Source of the DNA: Obesumbacterium proteus
Lineage (GTDB): Bacteria > Pseudomonadota > Gammaproteobacteria > Enterobacterales > Enterobacteriaceae
Assembly (NCBI RefSeq): GCF_001586165.1
Contig: NZ_CP014608.1
Location: forward strand, 4,402,001-4,466,000
DNA: 64,000 bases
Direction: 5' to 3'
Shown: positions 16,671 to 24,426 of the stretch, piece after piece
Layout: each line of letters opens with the position of its first letter
How positions within the stretch are numbered: position 1 is the stretch's first letter
The notes under the pieces: model-generated
What the model was told of the DNA's origin: nothing
Databases searched by the model: none
What the model saw: only the letters and a program-made list of their open reading frames with translations
Program-made: the position numbers and the translations under genes

Positions 16671-17294
16671 TTATTGGTACGAAATATCTATATTAACCGT
16701 GGTGTGAAACTCACCTTCGATCAGTTCCTCAGGAACACGCTCCAGCATGGCATGCATCACTAGGTCCATATTTCCTTGAGACATAATCATCGGTTCACTA
16801 TGCTCGCCAGGGATCAGCTGACGATGTTTGTCATCTTCCAGCCGCAAGCCAACCCCCTTTGCGGAGCCAAATATCTTCATCAGATATTTATTGTTGTCAC
16901 TTTCCACGCCGTTTACGGTGATATAGGAAACCAACTGCCCAGGGAGATAGGTGATATTGCCACCGTGTATATTGTCTCGTGGTGAGTTACCTACAACGCC
17001 GCAGTCCTTCAGTCGGATATGCACCGCCACAGGATCGGTTCGATTTCCCACCCGATTCAAACTCACACGGGAAATCGTTCCTAAACTCACCGATTGTTCT
17101 TTCGATTCCATTTCCAGCACGCAGGTTGGTTCCGTTAATGCGCCCTGCACTAGGAGCTCGCCATGCATACCAAACACATCCCAGCCATCAATGCCTTCTG
17201 CATTAGCCAGTCGCAGATCCAACGCGGAGATCCCTCCTGAAAGCAGAAAGATCCACAGCGTTGTGCGAGCAAACTTTAGATATGAAGTGCGCAT
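16671..17294 (-). CDS. Fimbrial subunit (minor pilin)
   Basis: A 207-residue secreted pilin with signal peptide ending near LRLANA, cysteines in EPTCVLEME and LKDCGVVG, and C-terminus NIDISYQ with penultimate tyrosine. Long inserts for a pilin (YLPGQLVSYITVNGVE region). The start at 17292-17294 lies 11 bases after the chaperone stop; the upstream extension inside the chaperone gene has no signal character. It probably forms part of the fimbrial tip or an adaptor. Confidence 0.82.
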   Translation of the reverse strand: MRTSYLKFARTTLWIFLLSGGISALDLRLANAEGIDGWDVFGMHGELLVQGALTEPTCVLEMESKEQSVSLGTISRVSLNRVGNRTDPVAVHIRLKDCGVVGNSPRDNIHGGNITYLPGQLVSYITVNGVESDNNKYLMKIFGSAKGVGLRLEDDKHRQLIPGEHSEPMIMSQGNMDLVMHAMLERVPEELIEGEFHTTVNIDISYQ

Positions 17295-17305
17295 AGCATT
17301 CACCA

Positions 17306-18028
17306 CTAGCCTTGGTTGGCAACGGCACGGCACTCGCTACCACTACAGGTAAATTTCAATTCAGGACGACCGCCAAAATCGTTGATGTAGGTGACATATG
17401 GCGTGGCATAAACGGGCGAAACCGCCTTAAGAGTCGATTTTGGTGGCACCATTACAGGGCGAAAATCATTGGCTGAATCCGATTTTGCCTGCCCAGAAAT
17501 ACCAATCACGGTCAGGTAATAAGGCGTTGGGTTATGGATCTGATAGCCATCGCCCACTTTCGTCAGCACCACTTTTTCCTGCCAAATAACATCTGAATCG
17601 ATCGCAATCGGCGCAGGGCGATAAAACAGTTTGATCTTGGTTTGCAATGCAATCTGCATCACGTTTTGTTTAGTGCTACGCGGCGGGATTTCACGCACGT
17701 TAAAATAGAATACGGATTCGCGATCCTGTGGAAGTTTGGCAACTCCAGCCATAGCATTGATTCGGATCTGGCTCTTAGCACCGGGTTCAACGCGTTGAAC
17801 AGGCGGCACAACCACCAGAGGATCGGTAATCTTCTGGCCATTGCTATCTTCCACCCATGACTGCGCCAAATAAGGCAACTGAGTATTATCGTTGCGAATA
17901 TTCAGGCTGATCGACTTTTGGCTACCGTCAAAAATAGCGCGGGTACGATCGAGAGCAATAGCAGCCTCTGCTGCCTGAGCAGCCAGTAACAAGACGAAGC
18001 CTAATGATAAAGTTTGTTTTAATTTCAT
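17306..18028 (-). CDS. Periplasmic fimbrial chaperone (PapD/FimC-like)
   Basis: A 240-residue PapD-like chaperone that folds pilin subunits by donor-strand complementation in the periplasm. Signal peptide MKLKQTLSLGFVLLLAAQAAEA, then two immunoglobulin-like domains. The family signature is YFNVREIPP, with the conserved basic residues in IALDRTRAIF and LQTKIKLFYRP. GAAGAG lies about 10 bases before the chosen ATG. An ATG 18 bases upstream would overlap the usher gene by 14 bases and is the alternative. A C-terminal cysteine pair (FTCSGSECRA) may form a disulphide. Confidence 0.92.
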   Translation of the reverse strand: MKLKQTLSLGFVLLLAAQAAEAAIALDRTRAIFDGSQKSISLNIRNDNTQLPYLAQSWVEDSNGQKITDPLVVVPPVQRVEPGAKSQIRINAMAGVAKLPQDRESVFYFNVREIPPRSTKQNVMQIALQTKIKLFYRPAPIAIDSDVIWQEKVVLTKVGDGYQIHNPTPYYLTVIGISGQAKSDSANDFRPVMVPPKSTLKAVSPVYATPYVTYINDFGGRPELKFTCSGSECRAVANQG

Positions 18029-18032
18029 AATC

Positions 18033-20588
18033 TTATTGCTCTTCATGGATGTTATCTGTCGGTTCTATAGCAGCGCTATTTTTCGCTGCCGTGGATGTTT
18101 GGCTTTGCGCTACCGTGTGGCACGGTAAAAGCAGCTGCTCCTGATCTCGCAAGGTTTTAGGAATAGATATCGCGCACTGTGTTGCGCCATCCCATAACAC
18201 GTCGAGTGACTCTCCGCCCTGCAAGCCGGTTAACCAAGCTATGCCGCCATCACCAACGATCGCCAATTCCTTGCCTTCACTATTTCTTACGCTGGCGCCA
18301 AACGGCGGATGGCTACCATCGGCCATTGCCAATACCGCCAGTGCCTTCGCACCTTTGGTCACGCCAAATTTACGATAACCAATTGCCCCGTCGGTCAACG
18401 CGGAGTCCACAACGGAACGGCTAGAATCCACGTCGTCGGCCATTTTGGTTAAGTCAATGCTGGTTGAATTACGGTAATAGCTGTTCATATCCGTAATCAC
18501 CCCAATGCCGTAACCGTTGGTATGCACGCGACCGCCGTTAATCGGAACGCCGCCAACACCTTCGGTATCCACCATCAAGCGAGTACCGCCGCTGATCCCG
18601 CCAGAATGTAACGCCGCGCCTTTCGCCGTAATCGTGGCGCCGCCCTGCATCGTCATCCCCGCTGAGGTGTAGTTGCCCTGCGAATAAGCGGCATTGGCGC
18701 TCATATCAGCGAAGTCACCGCGGTGGCTGTAATAACCATTAAACTGTGTACGGGTGCTTTCATCGCCGCCGCTGCTAACACCGGTAGACACTCGGTAGTT
18801 GTTGTTATTATCAACACGGTCGTAATAGCTCACGTTCTGGCTATAACGGTTATTGCTGTACTGGCCGTCGTAGCCGATTGATGCAGAATTCCCCATCGGA
18901 ATAGATAGGCTGACAAACACGGCATCATCATTACGTTCGCTAATCTTGCTACGCGTGGCTGAAACGTTGAGAGACACATTTTTCAGTGAAAACAGGCTCA
19001 CATACGTGCTTCCAGACAAGCTGTATCGGTCATCCGTTGGCTGATCCCAATAGGTCTGATGGCTATAGCTGAAGTAAAAACTCAGTCCGACTTCAGAGAA
19101 GTTCTTGTTCGCCGTGATGGTATACAGCTCTTTATCGTGACCTGAGTTTTCCTCGTGATAGCGCGCGTCGAGGAATTCGCCCATCGACATATAGTCACGC
19201 TCGGAGAAGCGGTAGCCCGCAAAGGTCACTTCACTGTCGTACTCATCAAAACGTTTGGAATAGCTCAAGCGCCATGACTTCCCTTGACGTTTCTCTTCGC
19301 TGGGTAAACGAGCAAAAGACTGCGTCACGTCGGCAGAAATCGCACCGAGTAAAAACAGATCACGCCCAATACCCATCGACGCTGAGTTGTAATCACCCGC
19401 AAGAATGCTACCGCCATACAAAGACCAACTATTGGCAATCCCCCATGAGAATTCACCGGTGGCAAAAGTTGGGCCTTGTATATGATGTTCGTAGGTTGAC
19501 GGACGCCCCATCGCGAACTTATAGCGCACCATTCCGGGGCGGGTCAGATAAGGGATCGTCGCGGTATCAACCTGAAAGGTTTGAACCGTCCCATCCTGCT
19601 CCTCAACCTTTACGTCAAGTTTGCCGGTCACCGCGCTACTCAAATCTTGAATACGAAATGGACCTGACGGCACCGTGGTTTCGTACAGCACACGTCCTTG
19701 CTGAGTCACCACAACCTTGGCGTTCGTTTTAGCAATCCCAGAAACTTCCGGCGCATAACCACGTAATGCAGGAGGCAGCATTCGATCATCGCTGCTCAAA
19801 GACATCCCGGTGTAGCGCCAAGAGTCAAAAATACTGGATGAGAGATAGTTCTCCCCCACCGATAGCGTTGAGCGCAGCGTCGGAAGCGCGCGATACATAT
19901 AAACGCGGCTCCAATCCATATTGTGCTCGCTGCTCTGCGATGAGCCTGAAGCACGGCTATAGCTGCCCTGATAGTCACCACGTAAACGCCAAGCGCCTGC
20001 GTTTGCCCCGACGGTTCCGCTTATGCTGGCATTTTGGCTATTGCTGCCTTCATTAGGGCGACTCATCGACGCATTCAGGCTGTAGTCCAGCAGCAAGCCG
20101 GGGATCCCTTCATCCCAACGCGATGACGGAACCCAGTTCGGATCGCTGTACTCAATCCATGCCTGCGGAATAGAAAGCTGCAAACTTGAGTTCGATAAGT
20201 CACCGCGAACCGTTGTACCGTCAAGCTGGCTAAAATCCGCACACTCTCCCTGATGCCAGTAGGTCACCTTATTTAATGCGGCGGGTTTCAGTCCCAATTC
20301 ACTGACTATTTGCGGTGAAACGCAGGCTTCACTGCTGTCTGGCTCGTTATCACGTGGGTAGTAATTAAAGGGATACTCACCCACGTTTTGGTCATTGACT
20401 CTCAGCCCTAACTGATACAGACCCGGCAAGATATAGTTGGCTTTTGAGAAACGAGAAAAGTCGATATTCGCCTTATCTGCGGTATCTAGCATATCCGTAT
20501 TAAATTCCACGGCCTTGCTGGACATACTGGTGCTAGCCAATGCAAACGCCATGGCCAAACTGATTTTATTGATATGGAATGTAGACAT
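18033..20588 (-). CDS. Outer membrane fimbrial usher (FimD/PapC family)
   Basis: An 851-residue usher: signal peptide (MAFALASTSMSSKA), N-terminal chaperone-binding domain (FNTDMLDTADKANIDFSRF in part), a 24-strand barrel with plug (VVVTQQGRVLYETTVPSGPF), and C-terminal domains with a cysteine pair (TQCAISIPK, LLPCHTV). Length is in the FimD range. It secretes and assembles the pilins of this operon across the outer membrane. The chaperone gene follows at once. Confidence 0.95.
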   Translation of the reverse strand: MSTFHINKISLAMAFALASTSMSSKAVEFNTDMLDTADKANIDFSRFSKANYILPGLYQLGLRVNDQNVGEYPFNYYPRDNEPDSSEACVSPQIVSELGLKPAALNKVTYWHQGECADFSQLDGTTVRGDLSNSSLQLSIPQAWIEYSDPNWVPSSRWDEGIPGLLLDYSLNASMSRPNEGSNSQNASISGTVGANAGAWRLRGDYQGSYSRASGSSQSSEHNMDWSRVYMYRALPTLRSTLSVGENYLSSSIFDSWRYTGMSLSSDDRMLPPALRGYAPEVSGIAKTNAKVVVTQQGRVLYETTVPSGPFRIQDLSSAVTGKLDVKVEEQDGTVQTFQVDTATIPYLTRPGMVRYKFAMGRPSTYEHHIQGPTFATGEFSWGIANSWSLYGGSILAGDYNSASMGIGRDLFLLGAISADVTQSFARLPSEEKRQGKSWRLSYSKRFDEYDSEVTFAGYRFSERDYMSMGEFLDARYHEENSGHDKELYTITANKNFSEVGLSFYFSYSHQTYWDQPTDDRYSLSGSTYVSLFSLKNVSLNVSATRSKISERNDDAVFVSLSIPMGNSASIGYDGQYSNNRYSQNVSYYDRVDNNNNYRVSTGVSSGGDESTRTQFNGYYSHRGDFADMSANAAYSQGNYTSAGMTMQGGATITAKGAALHSGGISGGTRLMVDTEGVGGVPINGGRVHTNGYGIGVITDMNSYYRNSTSIDLTKMADDVDSSRSVVDSALTDGAIGYRKFGVTKGAKALAVLAMADGSHPPFGASVRNSEGKELAIVGDGGIAWLTGLQGGESLDVLWDGATQCAISIPKTLRDQEQLLLPCHTVAQSQTSTAAKNSAAIEPTDNIHEEQ

Positions 20589-20776
20589 TACCGTCTCTAT
20601 TATTTTCTAGCCCAGATGTACCAAACAAAAACAGTTCTTACAGAAAACCATTCACCTAATGAGCGCATAACATGAAGATAGAAACCGGTTTGAAATTCGT
20701 TTTTATGCGCAAACTCCCCCTTACCCGATATGAGGTAATGATGAGGAGAGTAATTATTTTTCTATAAAATCTTTTT

Positions 20777-21304
20777 TTATAAATATTCCACTTTGAACTT
20801 CACAATAACGCTGTAACTCCCAGCGCGTAACTCGTGCTTATTTCGCTGAATCGCCAGCTTATAATTCAAATCCATCGACCCCACATTCAGTGGAATATCC
20901 GGTAAGGCTTTCCCCGGCACAATAGTATTACCTGCCCCATCCTTTAGGATCAGACCAATTCCGCTGGCCTCTCCATGAATACTGAGCAAATTAGCTGTAT
21001 CATCTCTCACCCCATCAAACGTGAGGTGCACACTTTTAAAATCAGGGCGCAAATTATCCTGAGATGTCAGTTCACAGTTTTCCAATTTGATGACAAATGC
21101 TTTTTCTGGGCCTTGCCCAGTGCGTGCAAGCTCGCTAACGGGTAGAGAGCCTAAATCAATCACCTGTTCTAATGACCCAGAAGAAATACTGCATGCGGTT
21201 GCCACCAAAGTGCCGCCCATTTTGACGCGCCCTTGCTGAACACCCATAGCTCCCGCCGTTGTTACAACTAAAACCATAAGGGCACAGAGCGTACGGACCA
21301 CCAT
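20777..21304 (-). CDS. Fimbrial subunit (minor pilin)
   Basis: A 175-residue pilin with signal peptide MVVRTLCALMVLVVTTAGAMG, cysteines in TACSISSG and LENCELTS, and the C-terminus VKFKVEYL with penultimate tyrosine. GGAGAG lies about 6 bases before the ATG. It stands between the major pilin and usher genes, the usual place of a FimI-like or anchor subunit. Confidence 0.87.
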   Translation of the reverse strand: MVVRTLCALMVLVVTTAGAMGVQQGRVKMGGTLVATACSISSGSLEQVIDLGSLPVSELARTGQGPEKAFVIKLENCELTSQDNLRPDFKSVHLTFDGVRDDTANLLSIHGEASGIGLILKDGAGNTIVPGKALPDIPLNVGSMDLNYKLAIQRNKHELRAGSYSVIVKFKVEYL

Positions 21305-21454
21305 GCTATCTCTCCTGCTAAGTCACACTTTGAAATAAGGGCGTTGCCATCAACGCCCTCATCCATGACCACAACATAATTTTTAAATAATCTTTCCTAT
21401 AATCAACAACTAAGAAATCTCAGTGCGCTTACAGTTCCAATTATTCAAGAGCAA

Positions 21455-22000
21455 TTAGTTGTAAGTAATCACGAAGTCAGTCTGGCTGGTGAAGTCACCT
21501 GCGGTGATAGAAGAACCTGAAGCACCTGTTGCCTGAACGTATGCTTTAAAGTCGAGTGAGTTTTCGCCTTGGATCAGGGTCTTAACTTCAGTTTCTTTAC
21601 CCAGTTCGAAATCTTTACCGTTCGCATCAGAGATACCAACACCCACGCCTGACGCGGTGCTGCTGACAATACCCAGCAGGTTGCTTGAACCCGCAGCGCT
21701 AGCACCGTTGAAGGTAATAGACGCTTTAGGTGCAGCACCGCCGCTAACGTCGCAACCAGTCAGCTTGATATGGAAATCAGCTGGAGTTGATTTAGCGCCG
21801 CCTTTCAAGGCTTTAATTGCAATAGAACCCAGGTCGATAGTCTGATCGCTGTTATTAGGCGCAATTGAACATGCAGCATCAACAATAGAGCCGTTGAATT
21901 TAATAACACCGTTGCCACCTACTGTGCCTGCTGCATTAGCCGCCGCAGACGCAATACCCATAGTCATAACCAATGCCACAGCTAATTTATTCATTTTCAT
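21455..22000 (-). CDS. Major fimbrial subunit (FimA-like pilin)
   Basis: A 181-residue FimA-type pilin that would build the fimbrial rod. Signal peptide MKMNKLAVALVMTMG to ANAA, cysteines in DAACSIAP and LTGCDVSG, small-residue-rich body (Ala, Gly, Ser), and C-terminus DFVITYN with penultimate tyrosine. ATG at 21998-22000 is preferred, with GGAA just upstream; an ATG 12 bases earlier is possible. Serine-rich stretches (NGASAAGSSNLLG, GASGSSITAG) are possible O-glycosylation sites given the PglL-like gene in the operon, but that is inference. Confidence 0.92.
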   Translation of the reverse strand: MKMNKLAVALVMTMGIASAAANAAGTVGGNGVIKFNGSIVDAACSIAPNNSDQTIDLGSIAIKALKGGAKSTPADFHIKLTGCDVSGGAAPKASITFNGASAAGSSNLLGIVSSTASGVGVGISDANGKDFELGKETEVKTLIQGENSLDFKAYVQATGASGSSITAGDFTSQTDFVITYN

Positions 22001-22789
22001 TTTTGTTTCCATAATTTAGATAATAAGAGTTCCTTCGCCAGTTAAGGCGAAAATATCCATAATGTATTTATTCCCTGTGAAATTTTATTTTTTGGTTTTC
22101 AGATAAATATATTTATCAATTTATCTTATGCAAACAGGAGATTAAGCCATAACACCAGTTTAAAAATTTCACTTCCCAGATAAAATTTGTGTAATCCGTA
22201 CTCATATCTGGCTCCGGAAATAATAATTCCGACATTGTCATAAAAAAACAAAAATTTACACTAATAGGTTAATACGACAGTTTAACCTGAATAGGATAAT
22301 TCCTATGATTTATGCGACCTACTTTGTCGCACATTGAAAAGTTGCGATACATAATCTTTTAAAGAAAGGCGATATGAAAAGTTAAATTTTATAAAGTGTA
22401 AAAATCCGGTGTTTAAAGCTGAAAGGGGCTGTTTTTGATCAAATGAAAAACAATTATTAAACATAATTGCAACAATGAGAGCTGAAATACATATGTGGCA
22501 ATAGGATTAATACCAAATAATAAATTTTATTGTTTTTAATAAACGCTCAGAATTCTGTAAATAGTTTTTTCACTTCCCGAAAAATACATTGATTTTCCTG
22601 CCAATTAGGCCTATTCGCGCTAATAGCATGATTATTATTTCTTTGAAATATATCTCTTCGGATTTGAAACGTTATAACAAAAACAGCGGTGTAAAATGGA
22701 GTGAAATCGGTAAGAAATTGACGAGAGAAAAATGCGGGAGAGCCCCTGTACCCGCGGGATACAGGGGAAAGTGGACGTGGAGAAAAACG
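22001..22789 (-). promoter_or_regulatory. Fimbrial operon regulatory region
   Basis: This 789-base AT-rich spacer carries the control region of the fimbrial operon and then the cob operon terminator. Reading towards the pilin gene it holds one GATC (22437-22440), TGCGA/TCGCA elements at 22343-22347 and 22313-22331, the 16-base dyad ATAGGATAATTCCTAT (22291-22306) that resembles an RcsAB box, and a leader hairpin TTCGCC-N6-GGCGAA (22034-22051). No invertible-element repeats are apparent, and no coding frame with a ribosome site was found. Confidence 0.55.
22743..22767 (-). terminator. Terminator of the cob operon
   Basis: CCCCTGTA pairs with TACAGGGG around a GC-rich loop, 22 bases past the cobT stop codon. 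On the minus strand a T-rich stretch follows some ten bases later. It probably ends the cbi-cob transcript. Confidence 0.6.
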
Positions 22790-23839
22790 TTAAACGGGAA
22801 GTACGATATTGCTGTCAGCCAAGCTGCCAATCTCGTTGTAGGCCGCACATGCGGCGTCCACGATGTGCATAGCAACAGCGGCGCCGCTGCCTTCGCCCAA
22901 ACGCATTTCTAGCTGAAGATAAGGTTCAAGTTTCAATTGCGCTAACGCAATACGTGCGCCTTTTTCTGCAGAAAAGTGAGAAGGGATCAGATAATCATGA
23001 ACCTGCGGTGCAATCTGGCAAGCAACCAGCGCCGAGGCGTAGGAGAGGAAGCCATCTAGTACCACCGGAAGCCCCGCTGCCGCTGCACCTAACATTAGCC
23101 CTGTCATACCCGCTAAATCGAAGCCTCCAACTTTAGCCAAAACGTCAATTCCATCGTCTGCGTTCGGTTGATTACAATCAATGGCACGACGCACCACGCT
23201 GACTTTGTGCTGTAGCTGATCGCTAGGGAAATTAGCGCCAATGCCGACGACGCATTCTGGATCGCTATCCGTCATCACGCTGACAATCGCGGCGGCTGGA
23301 GTGGTATTCGCAATTCCTAGCTCGCCCACACCAAGCAAGCGCACGCCATTCTCTGCCTGTTGCATCGCCAGCGTTGCTGATTTAACGAGTAGCGTTTCTG
23401 CCTGCTCGCGACTCATTGCTGCGGTTTGGGCAATATTTCCACAGCCGCGTCCCATGCGCATATCAACCGCACCTGGGATTGGATCGCAGTCAATACCCGC
23501 ATCAACAATCATCACATCAGCACCGGCATGTTTTGCTAATACACAAACGCCCGTCACGCCATGCACCATATTCTGCGCTTGAATCGCCGTCACCGCGCGC
23601 GGAGAAACCGCCACGCCCTCCTCAAAAACACCATGATCAGCGGCCATCACAATAATTTTCTTCTGCTCTACATTCACCGCGTCTTCGCCGAAAATACCGG
23701 CCAGCTGCACGGCTAACTGCTCTAGACGCCCCAAGCTGCCTGTTGGCTTTAACAAACCATCGAGTTTTATCTGGGCTTTACGCATCGCGTCTTGGTTCAG
23801 TGGTTTAATCTGAGCAATGATTTGTTCTAATGTTTGCAT
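22790..23839 (-). CDS. cobT: Nicotinate-nucleotide--dimethylbenzimidazole phosphoribosyltransferase CobT
   Basis: CobT makes alpha-ribazole 5'-phosphate from nicotinate mononucleotide and dimethylbenzimidazole, activating the lower ligand of B12. The 349-residue product is near family length (about 356). Visible marks are KPTGSLGRLE, AADHGVFEEGV, GIGANFPSDQLQ and the catalytic-glutamate segment MRLGEGSGAA near the C-terminus. It is the last gene of the cbi-cob operon, 35 bases after cobU; cobS, usually between these two genes in Salmonella, is absent. Confidence 0.95.
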   Translation of the reverse strand: MQTLEQIIAQIKPLNQDAMRKAQIKLDGLLKPTGSLGRLEQLAVQLAGIFGEDAVNVEQKKIIVMAADHGVFEEGVAVSPRAVTAIQAQNMVHGVTGVCVLAKHAGADVMIVDAGIDCDPIPGAVDMRMGRGCGNIAQTAAMSREQAETLLVKSATLAMQQAENGVRLLGVGELGIANTTPAAAIVSVMTDSDPECVVGIGANFPSDQLQHKVSVVRRAIDCNQPNADDGIDVLAKVGGFDLAGMTGLMLGAAAAGLPVVLDGFLSYASALVACQIAPQVHDYLIPSHFSAEKGARIALAQLKLEPYLQLEMRLGEGSGAAVAMHIVDAACAAYNEIGSLADSNIVLPV

Positions 23840-23874
23840 GGTTGTCTCTGTTGAAATGTAAACGGCCGGAATTT

Positions 23875-24426
23875 TCAGCCTTTTATTTTTACTTCAATCC
23901 CTGAAATGACGAGGTAGACCTGTTGCGCCTGAGCTGCCAGTCGCTGATTCACGCGCCCGGCAATATCTCTAAAACGTCGCGCAAGCAGGTTATCCGGCAC
24001 AATGCCCATCCCAAGTTCGTTGGTAACGATATAAATGGGCACATCACTCTGGCTGCATGCCAAGATCAGCTCGTCGATTTGTTGCTGTATGCCTTGCTCT
24101 AGCGCGGTGAAATCCATCTCTTCCGCGATCACGTTGCCCGCCTGTTCAAACAGCAGATTGGTGATCATCGTCGTGATGCACTCAAGCATAATAGCGTGAC
24201 AGCCTTCGCCTTTCTCTCTCACCACGGCGCCCAAATCACGGTAGCCTTCGTGCGTTATCCACTGAGACGGACGCGTTTGCCGATGGATCTCAACTCGCTG
24301 AGCCATCTCGTCATCGGTTATCACCGAAGTCGCGATATATAGCACTTTATCGCCACGTTGAGCGGCCAGTTTTTCCGCCAGCGAACTTTTCCCACTGCGC
24401 GCCCCGCCGGTTATCAAAATCATCAT
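23875..24426 (-). CDS. cobU: Adenosylcobinamide kinase/guanylyltransferase CobU
   Basis: CobU phosphorylates adenosylcobinamide and transfers GMP to it, step one of nucleotide-loop assembly. The 183-residue protein has the P-loop GGARSGKS (7-14) and the guanylylated histidine in EIHRQTRP (His48). TNELGMGIVP is a further family mark. Its ATG overlaps the cbiP stop by 4 bases. It appears intact and could serve salvage of imported cobinamide. Confidence 0.95.
   Translation of the reverse strand: MMILITGGARSGKSSLAEKLAAQRGDKVLYIATSVITDDEMAQRVEIHRQTRPSQWITHEGYRDLGAVVREKGEGCHAIMLECITTMITNLLFEQAGNVIAEEMDFTALEQGIQQQIDELILACSQSDVPIYIVTNELGMGIVPDNLLARRFRDIAGRVNQRLAAQAQQVYLVISGIEVKIKG

Noticed and set aside
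16951..17352. Plus-strand open frame of 133 codons antisense to the minor pilin and chaperone genes
   Set aside because: It lies wholly over two well-supported fimbrial genes and has low-complexity, non-family content.
22013..22450. A fimS-type invertible promoter before the major pilin
   Set aside because: I found no pair of inverted repeats of suitable length flanking the promoter, and no FimB/FimE-like recombinase gene in the locus.
22589..22912. Plus-strand open frame of 107 codons across the cob terminator and the end of cobT
   Set aside because: It runs antisense through cobT and over the terminator hairpin, has no ribosome site, and its predicted protein resembles nothing I know. It is a shadow of the cobT frame.
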